This document shows positions 10,263 through 22,618 of a stretch of 64,000 bases of DNA, piece by piece (positions within the stretch are counted from its first letter, which is position 1; the number at the start of each line of letters is the position of its first letter). The notes beneath the pieces are model-generated. The model was not told the origin of the DNA. It did not search any database and saw only the letters and a program-made list of their open reading frames with translations. Made by a program: the position numbers and the translations under genes. Source of the stretch: Selaginella moellendorffii (Eukaryota > Streptophyta > Lycopodiopsida > Selaginellales > Selaginellaceae); the NCBI RefSeq assembly GCF_000143415.4, contig NW_003314277.1, positions 229,059-293,058 of the forward strand, given 5' to 3'.

Positions 10263-13067
10263 CATCGAATTGTTTTCGTCCTTGGAATCGAGCTCCAGAC
10301 CTGAGAGCTAGTTAAAAAATAAGCTCTAGGGCTCCTCGCCTCTAGAGCGATGGTGCCGCTCGGGAGCGCGCGATTGCTGCGGTGTATTTGGATTTCCAAT
10401 CGCCCGGGCCGCCATTCGGTTCTCGCAGCTGCTGCCGCGCACAGGGGCATTGGCGCCGGAATCAGACGCTTCTCTTCGATTTCCATGGCAATGTAGGAAA
10501 TCTCGCAGCATTGTGTTCGGGATCCAGGAATCCGGGGCACGGGATCACGGCAGAGCCTTCGTCCGTCAGGATTGCGAGGAAGAATGTCAAAGACAAGGAA
10601 TTTGTTCCTGATAAGAAGCTGGAGGATTTGAGGAAATTGATGAGCGAATCGGGTGTCCAAGCTTACATCGTGCCTTCGGAGGACGCTCACCAGGTACTTG
10701 GCGTCTTCCTTGAGAAAGAGAACAAGGAGTCTAGCAATTTTTTTTCTTGTTTCCTCTTTTCTTTTTTGTAAGTAGCTCACTGCTGCGTATGCAGAGTGAA
10801 TTTATAGCCGAGTGCTTCACGCGACGAGCTTACATTTCAGGATTCACGGGAAGCGCAGGAACTGCTGTGATCACCATGGAGAAGGCTGCGCTTTGGACGG
10901 ATGGTCGATACTATCTTCAGGTAATTGATTCAACTTCATTCTTTTGCTTTCTTCCTGCACAGATTTCTCATTGTTTTTGCTGCTTCTGTGTAGGCTGAGA
11001 ACCAACTTGGACATGAATGGACGCTCATGAGAGGTGGCTCTGTTGGCGTGCCTTCGTACAGTGAGTGGCTCAGAAACAATCTCTCTGATCCTGTAAGCTA
11101 CGGTGCTTTTCTAAACCTCCGTTCTCATGTAATTATTGTCTTGACGGTTTCTTGTCAGCCACGATGGTGCGGAGGTTGTCAGCCAAAGAGATTCAACTCA
11201 CTTTTGTCGATCGCAACTTGATTGATGAGATTTGGCTCGATGGGAGACCTTGTCCGCCAAGTCTCCTCTGAGAGTGCACGATATGATTTACGCTGGCGCT
11301 GATGTCGCAACGAAGCTCTCGGATGCGAGAAAGAAACTTTCCGCAGCTGGTTCTACTGGCATCGTGATAACCATGCTCTGATGAAGTTGCATGGCTGTTT
11401 AATCTTGTAAGTGAACGTCTGTACTTTTCTCTTCTGAATTTTTATGTTTCAGCGTGGTGGCAATGTCCCTCATTCTCCAGTGGCTTATGCTTACGCGCTT
11501 GTCGAGATGGACAAGGCAACTCTTTTCACTGATGTGTCAAAGGTGACGCCAGACGTTGAGATGCATCTGGAAAACTCTTCCGTGACTGTCAAAGAGTACT
11601 CCGCGCTCCTATCAACGATTCGAAGGTGTGCTATCATTTTGATGTTAGGGAGTTGCTAACGGAATGTTCTTTTAGATTAGCTGAGTCGGGCTCAAAATTG
11701 TGGCTAGATCCAACCAAAACCAACATGGCCGTTGTGAATGCATTTTCGGAAGGATGTACGAGCTTTTATGCCAAAGCGGATGTCGACGGGAAAAATGGAA
11801 CATCAGATGGACCGGCTGCATTACACAGACCATCGCCGCTGTCTGTGCCGAAGGCCATAAAAAATCCTGCTGAGATCTCAGGGATGAAACAAGAACACTT
11901 GAGGTAAAAGTTCCGTCGTTTTCTTCGCAATTGTAACCAGGTCTTTCCGAGCTGGGATGCTGCAGTGCTGGTTGAGTTTTGGGCTTGGCTCGAAGTAAAA
12001 ATCGTTCCTGAGAAAGCCAAACTTACGGAGGTGGAAGTGGGCGATGAACTTCTCAGCTTTCGTTCCAACAAGGAAGGATTTCTAGAAACTAGCTTTGATA
12101 CAATTTTTGGTTTGTATTTTCTACCATTGCAAAATTGTTGGCTCTTACCAGTCCTTACAGTATTGGGTGCAAACGGAGCCTTAGTGGACGATGAAAATCT
12201 GCTTTTGCTCGACGGTGGCGCGCAATATTCAGATGGAACAACGATATAACCAGGACTGTTCATTTTGGGGTGCCTACTGATTACCGGAAAGAGTGCTTTA
12301 CGCGAGTTTACAGGTACGCTCCGGATCTTGTCTTGTCTTTTTAGCTGACTTGTTTGTATTTTAGGGGCACATATCGATTGATCAAGCAGTTTTCCCAGAG
12401 AATACTCCTGGCTTCGTACTCGACGTTCTGGCTCGTTCGTCCTTGTGGAGAATTGGACTTGACTATCGTCACGGTATTTGCAGTGAATTAAGTACTCTCT
12501 TGACTGTGCAGTGGAAATGTAGGAACTGGTCATGGAGTTGGCGCTGCTCTCAATGTCCAGGAAGGTCCTCAAAGCATCATTTTTCGGTTCGGAAACATGA
12601 CTGGCTTGCAACCGGGAATGATAATCAGCAATGAGCCTGGTTACTATGAAGATCACAACTTTGGAATTCGAATAGAGGTGAGACAGAAAATTTTCTCTTA
12701 ACACTCTCTTTTTTCAATCTTTGTGCAGAATTTACTTCATGTTTGCGAGGTGGAGACACCAAACTGCTTTGGAAGAGTTTCCTATCTAGGATTTGAATGC
12801 CTGTCGTTCGTTCCAATCCAGGTAATGCGACTCACATCCAATCCCTCACTCATCTGTTCTTCCAGACAAAACTCATGGCCCTTCATCTTTTGTCCGACGA
12901 GGATATCTCTTGGGTGAACAAGTATCACGCTGCAGTCTGGGGCAAGGTAAGCTTCCATAAGAAATTACCAGTGAAACCACTCTTTCATTCATCAGGTATC
13001 TCCGCTTGTGAATGAGAGTGCTCGCGAGTGGCTAAAGCGAAATACTCTTCCTATCAAAAGAGCGTGA
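10263..13067 (+). pseudogene. APP2: Xaa-Pro aminopeptidase P (plastid APP2 type), copy 2
   Basis: Same gene as copy 1, without the retroelement and with its 3' end present. Exons are visible at about 10330-10693, 10795-10920, 10994-11092, about 11156-11397, 11453-11625 and 11676-11905, and then to the stop at 13065-13067. The final exons read NLLHVCEVETPN to LPIKRA. It shares with copy 1 an extra T (about 11379) and the lost base before the second metal Asp (about 12246). Private lesions: a deletion giving TAG in the transit peptide (about 10495), loss of about 15 bases near 11175, a one-base loss near 11260, a splice acceptor changed from CAG to CTG near 11953, and Gln for His in the VHEGP motif. 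GTGHGVG, SNEPGYYE and GIRIE metal-site motifs survive. It cannot encode an active enzyme as read. Confidence 0.85.
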
Positions 13068-13201
13068 AAGGTAAGCAATGTGAATCCTATTGTCTCATGG
13101 TGAACAGTAACTATTGTCACTCCATGTGAATCCTATTGACTTATGGAGATCAAACAATGAACTTATCCTATTGTCATAAGGTGTTAGCTATTGTCGTGAT
13201 T

Positions 13202-15319
13202 TTATTCTGGACTATATCCTATTGTCTCAAGGTGAGCTATGGATTCCACGGCGATGACGCTCGACAAGATCACGTATGGCGCTCCACTCCGGGGTTCCAG
13301 CGACACCACATTTTCCGCCGCTCGAGCCCCCATGGCCAGATCTGGCTGGCTCTTGCAAGCGCCCAGCAGCGTCCTCCAATCCAGCCGCGATGGAAGAAAG
13401 GGCATGGAATCCATGAGATCTTGCGCGTCGCGGAGCTGCCCGGCGCGGCTGAGCGAATCGACAAGGCAGCTGTAGTGTTGTTTGACCGGATCGAGGCCGA
13501 AATCCCCCGCAATGGAGAGGAAGAATCCCCTGGCCGAAGCGAGCATGACGCTAGCGAGCGTGGATCCATCGGGCTTGACACCTTCTACGAGCATCGCGTG
13601 GAAGAGATGGATCGCCAGCTTGCGCCGCTCCACCGGCCCCGCAAGAGCGAAGGATTCGGTCATCGTGTTCCAGGCGTGCATGGAAGAGCGATCGCCCAGC
13701 ATCTACGGGAAGAGATCCATGGAGGCGAGCAGCATCGCGTCCCACTGGGGCATCCGATCGAAGAGCTTCTTGACGTCGTGGATGCACTGGCTCTGCGCGT
13801 AGCCCACGATCATGGCGGTCCAGGCGACGAGATCGCGGCAGGGGATGGAATCAAACATCGCGCGCGCCTCCTCGATCCTGCCCAGCTGCGAATTCCCCTA
13901 GAGGAGGCACGTCCACGCCATGGTGCTGTGGCGGGGCATCCTCTCCAGCCAGATCTTGGCCGACTCCATAGCCCCGCTCTGCACGATCGATTGGATCATC
14001 TCAAACCAGGATACCGCGTCCCTGCGAGGGATCCTCTCGAAGACCCAGGTGGAATCCTCGACGGACTGGAGCAAGAGATTCCAGGAGACGGCGTCTCGAT
14101 CCGGCATGGAGGAGAACAAGTTCCAAACTCTCTGGGGATCCCCAGCCTGGGCATACGCTTGGAGCATCACGTTGGTGGAGACGAGCGACCATTTCGGGCA
14201 TCGATCGAAGAAGCAGTGCTCCGCGTCCACGATGGTGTTGCAGTAGAAAATCAAGGTGGTCCATGACACGGCATTCCTCTCGGGCATGGCTGCAAACACA
14301 GCCTTAGCTTCTTCACGATGCCCTTCTTGGGCATTTTCTGCAAGCATAGATGTCCATGCCACCACATCTCTCTCGGGCATTTTGACAAAGATATCTTTTG
14401 CCTCTAGAAGCTTCTGCTTTGCGGTGTAGCCATGGAACATGATATTCCAGAGAACCAAGTTTCGATCAAAGCCATGATCAAACACCACCTTTGCCTCATC
14501 CAGATGCCCGTTCTGGGCATACGCTGCTACCATTGCCGAGAAGCTCACTAGATTTCCCCCCGGCATTCGATCAAGCACCATCTTTGCGAAAATGACAAGC
14601 CCATTTTCCGAGTAGGCCTGAAGCATCGCTGTCCACGAAACGACGTTCTTCTCGCTCATCTCCTCGAACATTTTCCTCGCAGAGGCAAGATCACCCACTT
14701 GGGCATATCCCGTGATCATCGTCGTGCACGAGACAACGCCGCGATCTGGCGCTGCGAAGAACAATCGCTCGGCCTCGCCCAAATCTCCATCCTGAACGCT
14801 GGCACCGATCATTAGATTCCAAGAGACTAGGCTCCTCTCGGGCATCTTGTGGAAGACCAAGCGCCCCTCTTGGCCATCCCCGTGCTGCACAAATCCCGCC
14901 GCCAGAATCGTCCAACACACCACATTCCTGGCGCTCATCCGATCGAAGCACTCCTTGGAGCGCTCCACCTGGCCGCTGCGATTGTAGACCTGGAGCAAAG
15001 CATTCCAGGAACTGATCGATGGTCTCGCGATCCCCTGGAACACCGCCCTCGCCTCCTCGATCCGCCCATAGCGGCCATAAACCAGCGCATTGGCGAGGAA
15101 CCTGTTGTGCCTGTGGAACTCGCTCGCCCCAATCCATGCCTGGATCTCTCTGGCGCGCCGGAAATCCCTCGAATTCCCACACTGGAGAAGGCAGTCGATC
15201 ACCGCCTGGAGCTGCGGCCAGAGATCTTGAGCGCGGCGGCACGAGCAGCAAATTCTCGACAATAAAACTCCAAGAGCCCTAACGGTTGTTTCAAGTAAGA
15301 ATATCCCAGGAATAATCAT
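13202..15319 (-). pseudogene. PPR protein (PLS class, E type), two in-frame stops
   Basis: PPR proteins bind organellar RNA and guide editing or processing. One frame runs from ATG 15319 to 13202 with tandem repeats carrying the usual motifs (VVSWTAMLQAY, RDVVAWTSML, NAVSWTTL) at about 31-residue spacing. It ends in an E-type stretch (WRTLLGACKS) without a DYW domain. Two TAG codons (13898-13900 and 13703-13705) interrupt the frame while the repeat register continues across both, so these are point nonsense mutations rather than an intron. The first in-frame ATG was chosen; more upstream sequence lacks one. Confidence 0.85.
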
Positions 15320-15409
15320 CTCAAGAACCCTAAAACGAATATCCCGGCGAATACTCCAATCCAAGCGGAAGGAAACAAGCAGCAGCAGCAACAAAACATA
15401 GAATCCTTG

Positions 15410-18369
15410 TTAATCACCATATTTTTTGGGGAGCTCTTGCTGCCGTGATAACAGCTTATACACGGAGACCTGTGAATCGCAAAGCTCAAGAAAATTTTCT
15501 AGAAGGACCATGGCAAACTTACCGAGGTAGACATTTTCATGACCTTTCTTATCGCCATTGTGGCATAGGCCGACGTTGGGAGAGTGAATTGCAGCCAATG
15601 CCAGAAGGCTGGGGCCTTGAGTGGAGTTCGCATCTTCTTCTGGAACGCTAGTGCTAGGATCGTGGAGCAAATCCATGTCCGTTTTCGTCAGAGGATTCCG
15701 AGAGTCGCTGTACGAGGATAATCTCCTGGAACCGAAAGATGTGAGTTTTGCGACATTGAAGCAGCCGGACAAATTTCCACTCGAAGTCGATAGGCTTCAC
15801 GAGTAAGTTTCGATATGCTCCTGTCAAATACTCCACCGAGAACTCTCTACAAAAATTATCAAAAACGAAGTAAATCAATGTTGGACCAAAACACGTACTT
15901 TACGTTGTGTGTACAAGACTTCAAATCTATTGATTCCTGGGAAAAAAGAGCGATTGTTTGTACATCAAAACGTTGGAAAGGAACTAACCATTTTCGTGAT
16001 TTTGTGGTAGACATTGGCCACATCGTTTGATGGAGGTGGACCTGCAAAAAAAGTAGATCAATCTCCTGTAGCAAAAAACGAAACTCACAAGCATGCTCAC
16101 TCGCAAGACCACGTCGGTTATCACATACTTTTTTGAGGCGATATCTTCCGCTGGGACATGCTAAAATGGTGTTAAAGCGGTAAGATTACCATGTCTGGTT
16201 ACCTTTACTTTCTTCCGAGATGGGCGAGCAAGTTCCATGCAAGCGTCATCCTCTAGGACGTCCGTGTCGACGAGATCCTCAAGATCCACATCATCCCTCC
16301 CGGCTTCTTTAGAAATCTCATCCTCTTGACAGTAGACGAGATCACCTTCCACAACAGCATCCACCCCTGTAAACACTACGTCTTTGACACCGTTTGAGAA
16401 TGATGGATTACCATATTTTTGTATCCTCGCACTTGCAGCGCTGTTCCACAGATAGCTTTGGTAGCTGTGGACGTACCTGTGGAACAAGCATAAGAAACAT
16501 CACACAACAAGTAGAAAGCTCTTGCAAAACTTACATCATCCGCATTGGCCTGGGAATATTTTGGATGGCCTGTAAGTAGTTTGCAGGATCCTTTTTCAAG
16601 CCAAGAAGCTGCGCCAACAAAGAACGAAAAATGGTTCAGGCCCGTCATAATCTTGGCATCTTACAATGGCTCTTTCGGCAATCATATGGTGCGGCATGAG
16701 CTTTAAGGCCTCGGCAGGACCGGCAGTCTTGAAGATCTTACGAGATTCCTCGGCTGCTTGCTGCTGTGTAAACCGCGTTAAGGCACCAAAAGTTTTCGTT
16801 AAAGCATTTAAAACTAGAAGATAAAAAAAGGATATCTCCTTCTCTCTCTTGGAGTATCAGATCGACTGCGGTTTTCCAGTCACCTTGGCGCCTATAGCAT
16901 GCGTCGGCACACCACAGCTTCCAAAACGCTGCAAAAATGTAAAGGTAGTACGTACTCTGGATCAAAGTCATCACATACCTGCAAGCCATAGTAGTTGATA
17001 AAACCAGAGTTCCCCATGCCCTCAGCTGCTTCCTTGATCGCATTCTCGGACTCCGCAACGACATCACTGCAAGCAGTCCATTAGAGAATGCTTTCCATCG
17101 GCTAGAAATCACCGCAAAATCACGTTGAAGCGATTTCCAGAAAGCTCTCCAAGAGCTAAGCCCTTCTCAACGTAGCTAAGAAAATTTAAAGAAAAGAAAA
17201 AATGAAATTGGAAAGAATGGTAGAGAGAATAAACACCTAAAGTTTCCTAGCTTGATACCAAACAAGGATTTGTTAAGTGCTGCGAGTTGTGTTGCTGTAA
17301 ACAGTGGGCTGGAACAAAAGATAGCATTTTGTTTTTCTCCAAACTCTAATGGGTGGATCTTACCCGCTGTGTCGTCACTGCACGCTTATCTTTCGTCCCC
17401 GCAAAACCCATGTTCTTTGCCTGGTAAGATCCTTTAGGAAAACTAACATTTATGCTTAGGTTACCTTTACGCCAATCTTCTGAGCTACAATCATCAAAGC
17501 CGACTGCGTAGTCTTGTTCTCTTTGTATAGGTAAAACCTTACAAGGAAAAGAAACCGAAGCTTGAGAAAAAAAAACTAGGGAAGACAAAAAAACTTGCTG
17601 GCAAAACTTGTGTCTATCAGCTGGCCAGTAGTTTCCTGCACGACGATCAAACTTGTCACTGTCTTGTCTCTGTCGCTTCGATTCATGGCCTCGCTTTCCT
17701 TTCCAGCTTCGATTCCTTTTGCCAGCTCGATCGTCAGAAGCTGAGCCGCCACCGTATCTCACGCGAATGCGATTGTCCGCCACAGTATCAGTTATAAGCA
17801 TCGGCATTCTCTCCCGAAAGAACGCGTGAACTTTCTGCAACACGAAGAACTTACTTTCATAGACAACAAGAAAGACAAGCAGCAAAGATACCGTGCGGCT
17901 GCCTTTATCCTCGTTTGGCGTGGGAGTTTCCACCAGTGAGTTTCCATCATCGGACTTTTCCTGAGAAATCTTGTCAAGGAGCTGCTTGACAATACGAGCA
18001 TTCTCCTCGCCGGCGAGTTCCTTGAAAGCATCGAGCTGAGCCTCGTATGAAGCCACGGAAAACTCCGCGGCAGCGGCATCACTCCGGGTTTCATCCTGAA
18101 AGACGAAAGAGAAAAACGAAGCTAAACAGCCATGATCAAGAATGGAAACGTCAAAGGACCTCTGGTGGCGCTGTTAAGCTCGTCAATTGCACCACATTGC
18201 CATCGAGATCCACCTTGTTAACGATGAAGTCGGAGTACCTGAAAGAACGGAATGAAAGAATGCAACCATGGTTGAAGAGAGCGCGGCATTGTCCATACCT
18301 TTGCTTGAGAACAGCTCTAAAACCGGGGAAGGAATTCGCGAAGCACAAAATCCCAACATCCTTCTCCAT
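15410..18369 (-). pseudogene. PUS7: Pseudouridine synthase PUS7 (TruD family), multi-exon, disrupted
   Basis: PUS7 converts uridine to pseudouridine in tRNA and mRNA. Exon 1 (18299-18369) gives MEKDVGILCF; exon 2 (18160-18238) gives YSDFIVNKVDLDG. The TruD motif AGTKDKRAVTTQ with the catalytic Asp follows at about 17370, then KGLALGELSGNRFNV, GFINYYGLQ, VHSYQSYLWNSAASAR (about 16480), KPIDFEW and AYATMAIRKVMKMSTS. The intron after the KFC segment opens with GC (GCAAGT), a legitimate minor donor. Against function: RFGSCGVPTHAIGA changes frame near 16905, frames do not join across the intron near 17330, about 43 extra bases shift the frame near 15740, and an extra base does so near 15590. Most other introns are clean. 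I judge it a pseudogene; scattered sequence errors are the alternative. Confidence 0.75.
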
Positions 18370-18689
18370 CGCACGACATAACTAAAACCCTTAAATTGTT
18401 CGAATCCTCTTCTTTTCCAGGAAGTATTTTGGTACTCAAAGATCTGCCACCTTAACTAAATGATAAACGAAAATCTGTAAGTTCCATAAAGGTAGATGAC
18501 ACAGATTTCTTTTAGGTCAATGTTTTTCATATAGTAGCCAGCTAGCGGATGTTTGCATGTCCAGCTGTGGACCACGCCCATCGCTGCGATCGCCAAAAAC
18601 ATCGTCAATCCCTTCAGCGATTGTCATTCTAGCCACTATAAACCACCACCGAAATCGCCCAATTTACTCTCCTCCCATTCTCTCACCAC

Positions 18690-19700
18690 TTCCATTATCA
18701 ATCTCGAGCTCCATACATGCTGATCAGGGCTGTTCCGATGCAAACATCTGTTCCCAGGCCGGACGCAGCGATCTCGGAGTGGATGGCTTCGCCCAGTCTC
18801 AGTTCGTCGGGTACTCCACAAGCATAGAGAGCAGTGATGAAGATCGCTCGATCTGCGGTATCGCCACCGTCGAGATCCATAACTTAGAGCAACCAGAGAG
18901 CGGTCTTTGCAAGGCCGCAGTGGAGGTTCGCAGCGATGGCGATGTTCCAGGACACCAAACTTCGCTCCGGCATTAGCTGGAACAAAGCATTTGCGGCGGC
19001 GAGATCTCCGTTCCGAGCAAACGCTGATAGAAGACTGTTCCACGCGATGGCGTCTGGACTGCTGATCCGATCAAACACCGCGATGGCTTTCTCGACGCTC
19101 CCCAGTCTGTCATACATTTTGATCAGAGCAGTCTGGATCTGGAGATCGAAATGGAAACCATGCTGCGAGATTTTGGAGTGAAGGAGCTTACATTCCTCAG
19201 AAGATCGTGATGGATCCATCTCGCTGCTATCAAATGCGTCGAGAAGAGCCACGAGTCAGCCTGTTTGGATAGATTCCCTGTCGCTCCATCGCGTTCAAAA
19301 GCCTGAGCATCCGATCGATGTCGCCGGCCCGAGCAAAAGCGGCGATGATCACATTCCAGGAGACCTGATCACGCTCGGGCATTTTCTGGAACAAAATCTC
19401 CGCTCGTTGCAAATGCCCGGCTTGGGCAAATGCTGTGATTAAAATGTTCCACAAGAAGACATTCCGCCTGGAAATCCTGGAGAAGGCAGCGTATGCCTCA
19501 TCCGTGCTACCGCAGCCCCCATGCACCTGGACGAGGAGATTCCCAAGAAATGTGTCTTGGTCTTGCCCGGTGTCGCGCAGAAATCCATGGAGCTTCCTGC
19601 CTTCGAGGAGATTCTTGGCGCTGTCCACTAGAAGAAGAAGAGGAAGAGTCCGCCAAGCCTCGTAATAGCATAGAAGAGAGCATTGTGCTCCATTGCGAAA
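18690..19700 (-). pseudogene. PPR protein fragment with frameshift and stop
   Basis: Tandem PPR units such as VFLWNILITAFAQAGH and QVSWNVIIAAFARAGD begin near 19660 and run to about 19265. There a two-base loss shifts the frame, and the reading continues as ALLDAFDSSEMDPS and DAIAWNSLLSAFARNGD. A TAA lies at about 18881-18883. The register then continues (GEAIHSEIAASG, ALISMYGARD) to a stop at 18698. N- and C-terminal ends are missing. It is the second PPR pseudogene within 6 kb on this strand. Confidence 0.8.
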
Positions 19701-21540
19701 AACTGGAAAAGGAAGTGACAATACAAAAAGTAAAATTTCATATGATCTCTTGTAGCCAAAGAACACGAACTAGTAACTCGTGTTGAGCCGCTCCATGCTG
19801 ACGTCCCAAGATCTTCTTTTACTCGCCTCTGTTGAACCACAACGACATTGCTGCTTTATCACTTCTCTTCTCCAAATCACAAACTAATCTCGATGCTGCG
19901 GTGCAGCCATGCTGCGTCTCAAATATCTTCCATCCGGATTGGAGTCGAGTTGCTTGACAACTCCGAGACCAAGATGATAGAATGTGGATGCTGCCTCAAA
20001 TAGCCATCACCATCCGGATTGGAGTTGAGCATTCTGACTTCGAAAGCTGGATGATGTAGATCACACGTTGGACGTCGGACGCCCCGAAAACTCTCAAGTG
20101 TCGCCTCAAACATTGACTCGCTTCAAGGGTTTCTCCCTTTTAAAGCGGTGCACCCGACTCCGAGAGCCTTGGCAGGACAACCTATTGCACAAGTGGTGGA
20201 AGGCAAGGTTTGGCCACTCTTCTTTTATCTGCCCGCGATTGATTGCTCGGAAGTTGAAGTAGCTTCTCGTCCGCATTTGAAAGAAGATCTCGAAGAGACG
20301 CCGCCCCAGGGTTCCAGAAGAAGAGTCGGAGCTGCAGCTTTGTGATGAAGACCATGCTCTTTTGGAAGAAGAAGTTGCAAGCTTCTTCGAAGCTGCTCGT
20401 CGTTTTCTCAGCTGCTCGCCTTCCAAGGAAGCAACTTCCACTCGCTGTAGAGGCACAACCTCGTTGCTGTTCCTGTTGGAGCTCTTAGTTTAAACCGTTT
20501 GACCTTCATTTTGTGAGCCGTAGATCGCCTGATCCATGAGCAGCAACTCCTGAGTGCTTGTCTTTCCATGTCGCTGCACACCAAAGTAACCACCGTAGTA
20601 ATCTCTCTGTGCATCAGGTGTTGGACGTCGAGAGGAACCAGTTGAAGCTTCCACAAGCTTGTGTAAGTGTAACTGCAGCTGTGGTAGACCAATCGCGAAG
20701 CACTTTAGCTAGCTCAGAGCTAGCACAGAGCTAGCTCAACTCCATCCCTGAAAGCAGGAACCAAGGTAAGAAAAGGAAAAGAAAAAGCGAGAGTTACCAA
20801 AAAGTGATGGCTTGCAGCCACCGTCGTGTTTGGCATCATCACCATCGCCCTGGAAAAACAAGAGGCTGCTTTTCTATGTTCCAGGTTTTTAGAGCACTTC
20901 TTCATTCTCGGTGAACCAGCTAAATCCACAAACCATGTGGCGGTCACCACCTGAAGCTGGCTCTTCCAAGCCACAAGACTTTCTATATGGTGTTGACGAT
21001 CGCAGTGAAAATTTCATCGCCACGAAACTTACCTTGCAGCTGATACTGCGATCGGGATTGCACGCTTATTCTTTGAAGCTGGATGTCCCTGAGCATCCGA
21101 CCGCGTGGGTGAACTCCGGCGGCATCTACCTTATCCTTGTCCAGTATTGGCAAGCTTTCCACAGCCTAGAGCCTTCCTCGTCTGTAAGCCCTGTCCAACT
21201 CCGGATAACCAGACTTGGAGTGGCAAGTCTGAAGTCTCCAGATAAACATCCTCCGTGCCTCTGGCAAGCCATTGAAGTGCCCTGCTTTCACTTATCACTT
21301 CTCTCCTCCAGAGCTGCTGCTCTAAACTCAAATCAACCTGTCCGTCGCATTTCACGTCCGTTGTAGCTCTGGTTTTCCTCTGCTCCATGAGAAGATAAAC
21401 TGATTTATCTCCTACCCCTTGAAATCAATCGTTCCCGAGCCACAAGTTGTCGATTATGACAAGCTGACAAGCTGAGAGGCGATAGAGTAACCACCGTAGA
21501 ATGGATGCTAGAAAAGCGCTCATTTGTTGAACCACAGAGC
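19701..21540. other. Unassigned sequence between PPR pseudogene and 21.5 kb
   Basis: GC content is gene-like and several open frames of 60-150 codons exist on both strands, but none matches a family I recognise. Locally repeated words are seen, for example GAGCTAGC near 20710-20735 and again at 21539, GTAACCACCGTAG at about 20587 and 21490, and ATCCGGATTGGAGT at 19934 and 20014. Possible decayed gene or noncoding RNA exons; nothing firmer can be said. Confidence 0.35.
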
Positions 21541-21544
21541 TAGC

Positions 21545-22452
21545 ACACTTTCTCCTTCAAGCATTCGCAAGCGTCAGAGACCAGGTATGTCGATCACCCA
21601 AAGATGATCGTCCTTTCCCATGGCCAGCAGCTGCCGCTGCCAGTAAGCCTTGGACAGCACGCGCAGGAAGAGCAGCATGAGCAGCGCCACGCTCAGCATG
21701 TCAAGAAGAAGCAAGGCGCTCAGGAGATGATGCTCCAGACCCGTGCCCGTGGCGAGCTGGATGCCGGCTCAAGAGTCTTGACGAACCAGCAGGCGCCACA
21801 AAAAATACCCAAGCCAGGCAAATGCTGCAACGCATCTTGCTACATGCCCACCAATTCTGCCCTTGACGCTCTTCCTTGCAGGCCGCCATTGTGTATACGA
21901 ACTCAAGACCAGTGGAGAAGAATGTCATGCCATCCCGTTAAAACAATGCGGCGACGAGGCAAAGCAAGAGCCCTGAAGAAGTGCCCGTGCGGGGCAAATG
22001 CTGCAACGTTTCCTGAAATTCCAAGAGCTTTCTCCTTTTCGTAAGGCATGAGCACACAAACATAGACGGATGTCCCTTCTTTTTCCCATGATACATCCAG
22101 GCAATGACAGCCCTTCTCACGGATGACCACCACCGGAGCTTGTCCCACGCCCGATCACCACACTTTCACTGCGGCTGCCATGGCTTGCGGAGCTTCTGGC
22201 CTCTAGAGATCCCGGCGAGAGGGATTTGCACTCCAAGCTTGGCTGTGACTCTTCCTCGCTGGAACTCTGGTTGAGATGCGGGTCCACGGCTACATCGGGA
22301 ATGACGACGAGATTTCGCTTGGAATCCCCGTAGCCACCAAGAATCTCCTGGCCTTCTTGGCTGGCTATAGTCGACAAGGAGAGGAGGTGATCGAGGCCAG
22401 CCCGATGATCCAAAGCGAAGAACCCAAGTATTGCTGCTGGCTTGCGCGGCAT
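21545..22452 (-). other. Coding-like minus-strand segments, membrane protein remnant of unknown family
   Basis: From ATG 22452 an open frame of 111 codons runs with a Ser/Glu-rich middle. Further on, in shifted frames, come ISGNVAAFAPHGHFF and, at about 21560-21740, a hydrophobic stretch (LLSALLLLDMLSVALLMLLF) ending VIDIPGL before a stop. The pieces are separated by frame changes and stops with no clear splice sites between them. I do not recognise the family. It may be a broken membrane-protein gene. Confidence 0.3.
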
Positions 22453-22618
22453 CGCAGACCTGGATTTTATGGATTTCTGGAAACCATCAGTCGTTTAGCT
22501 CAACAAGGACTTTCTTCAAAGTTTAAAAGATCATAACATAGGACAACATAGATTGAAATCTAGAGTTCACAAGCAAATGCTGCTAATGCTTATGAAATTA
22601 TCACTTGTTCGGAGTTGC

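Noticed and set aside
14849-15265. Plus-strand open frames over the PPR pseudogene
   Set aside because: They are antisense shadows of a GC-rich PPR coding region.
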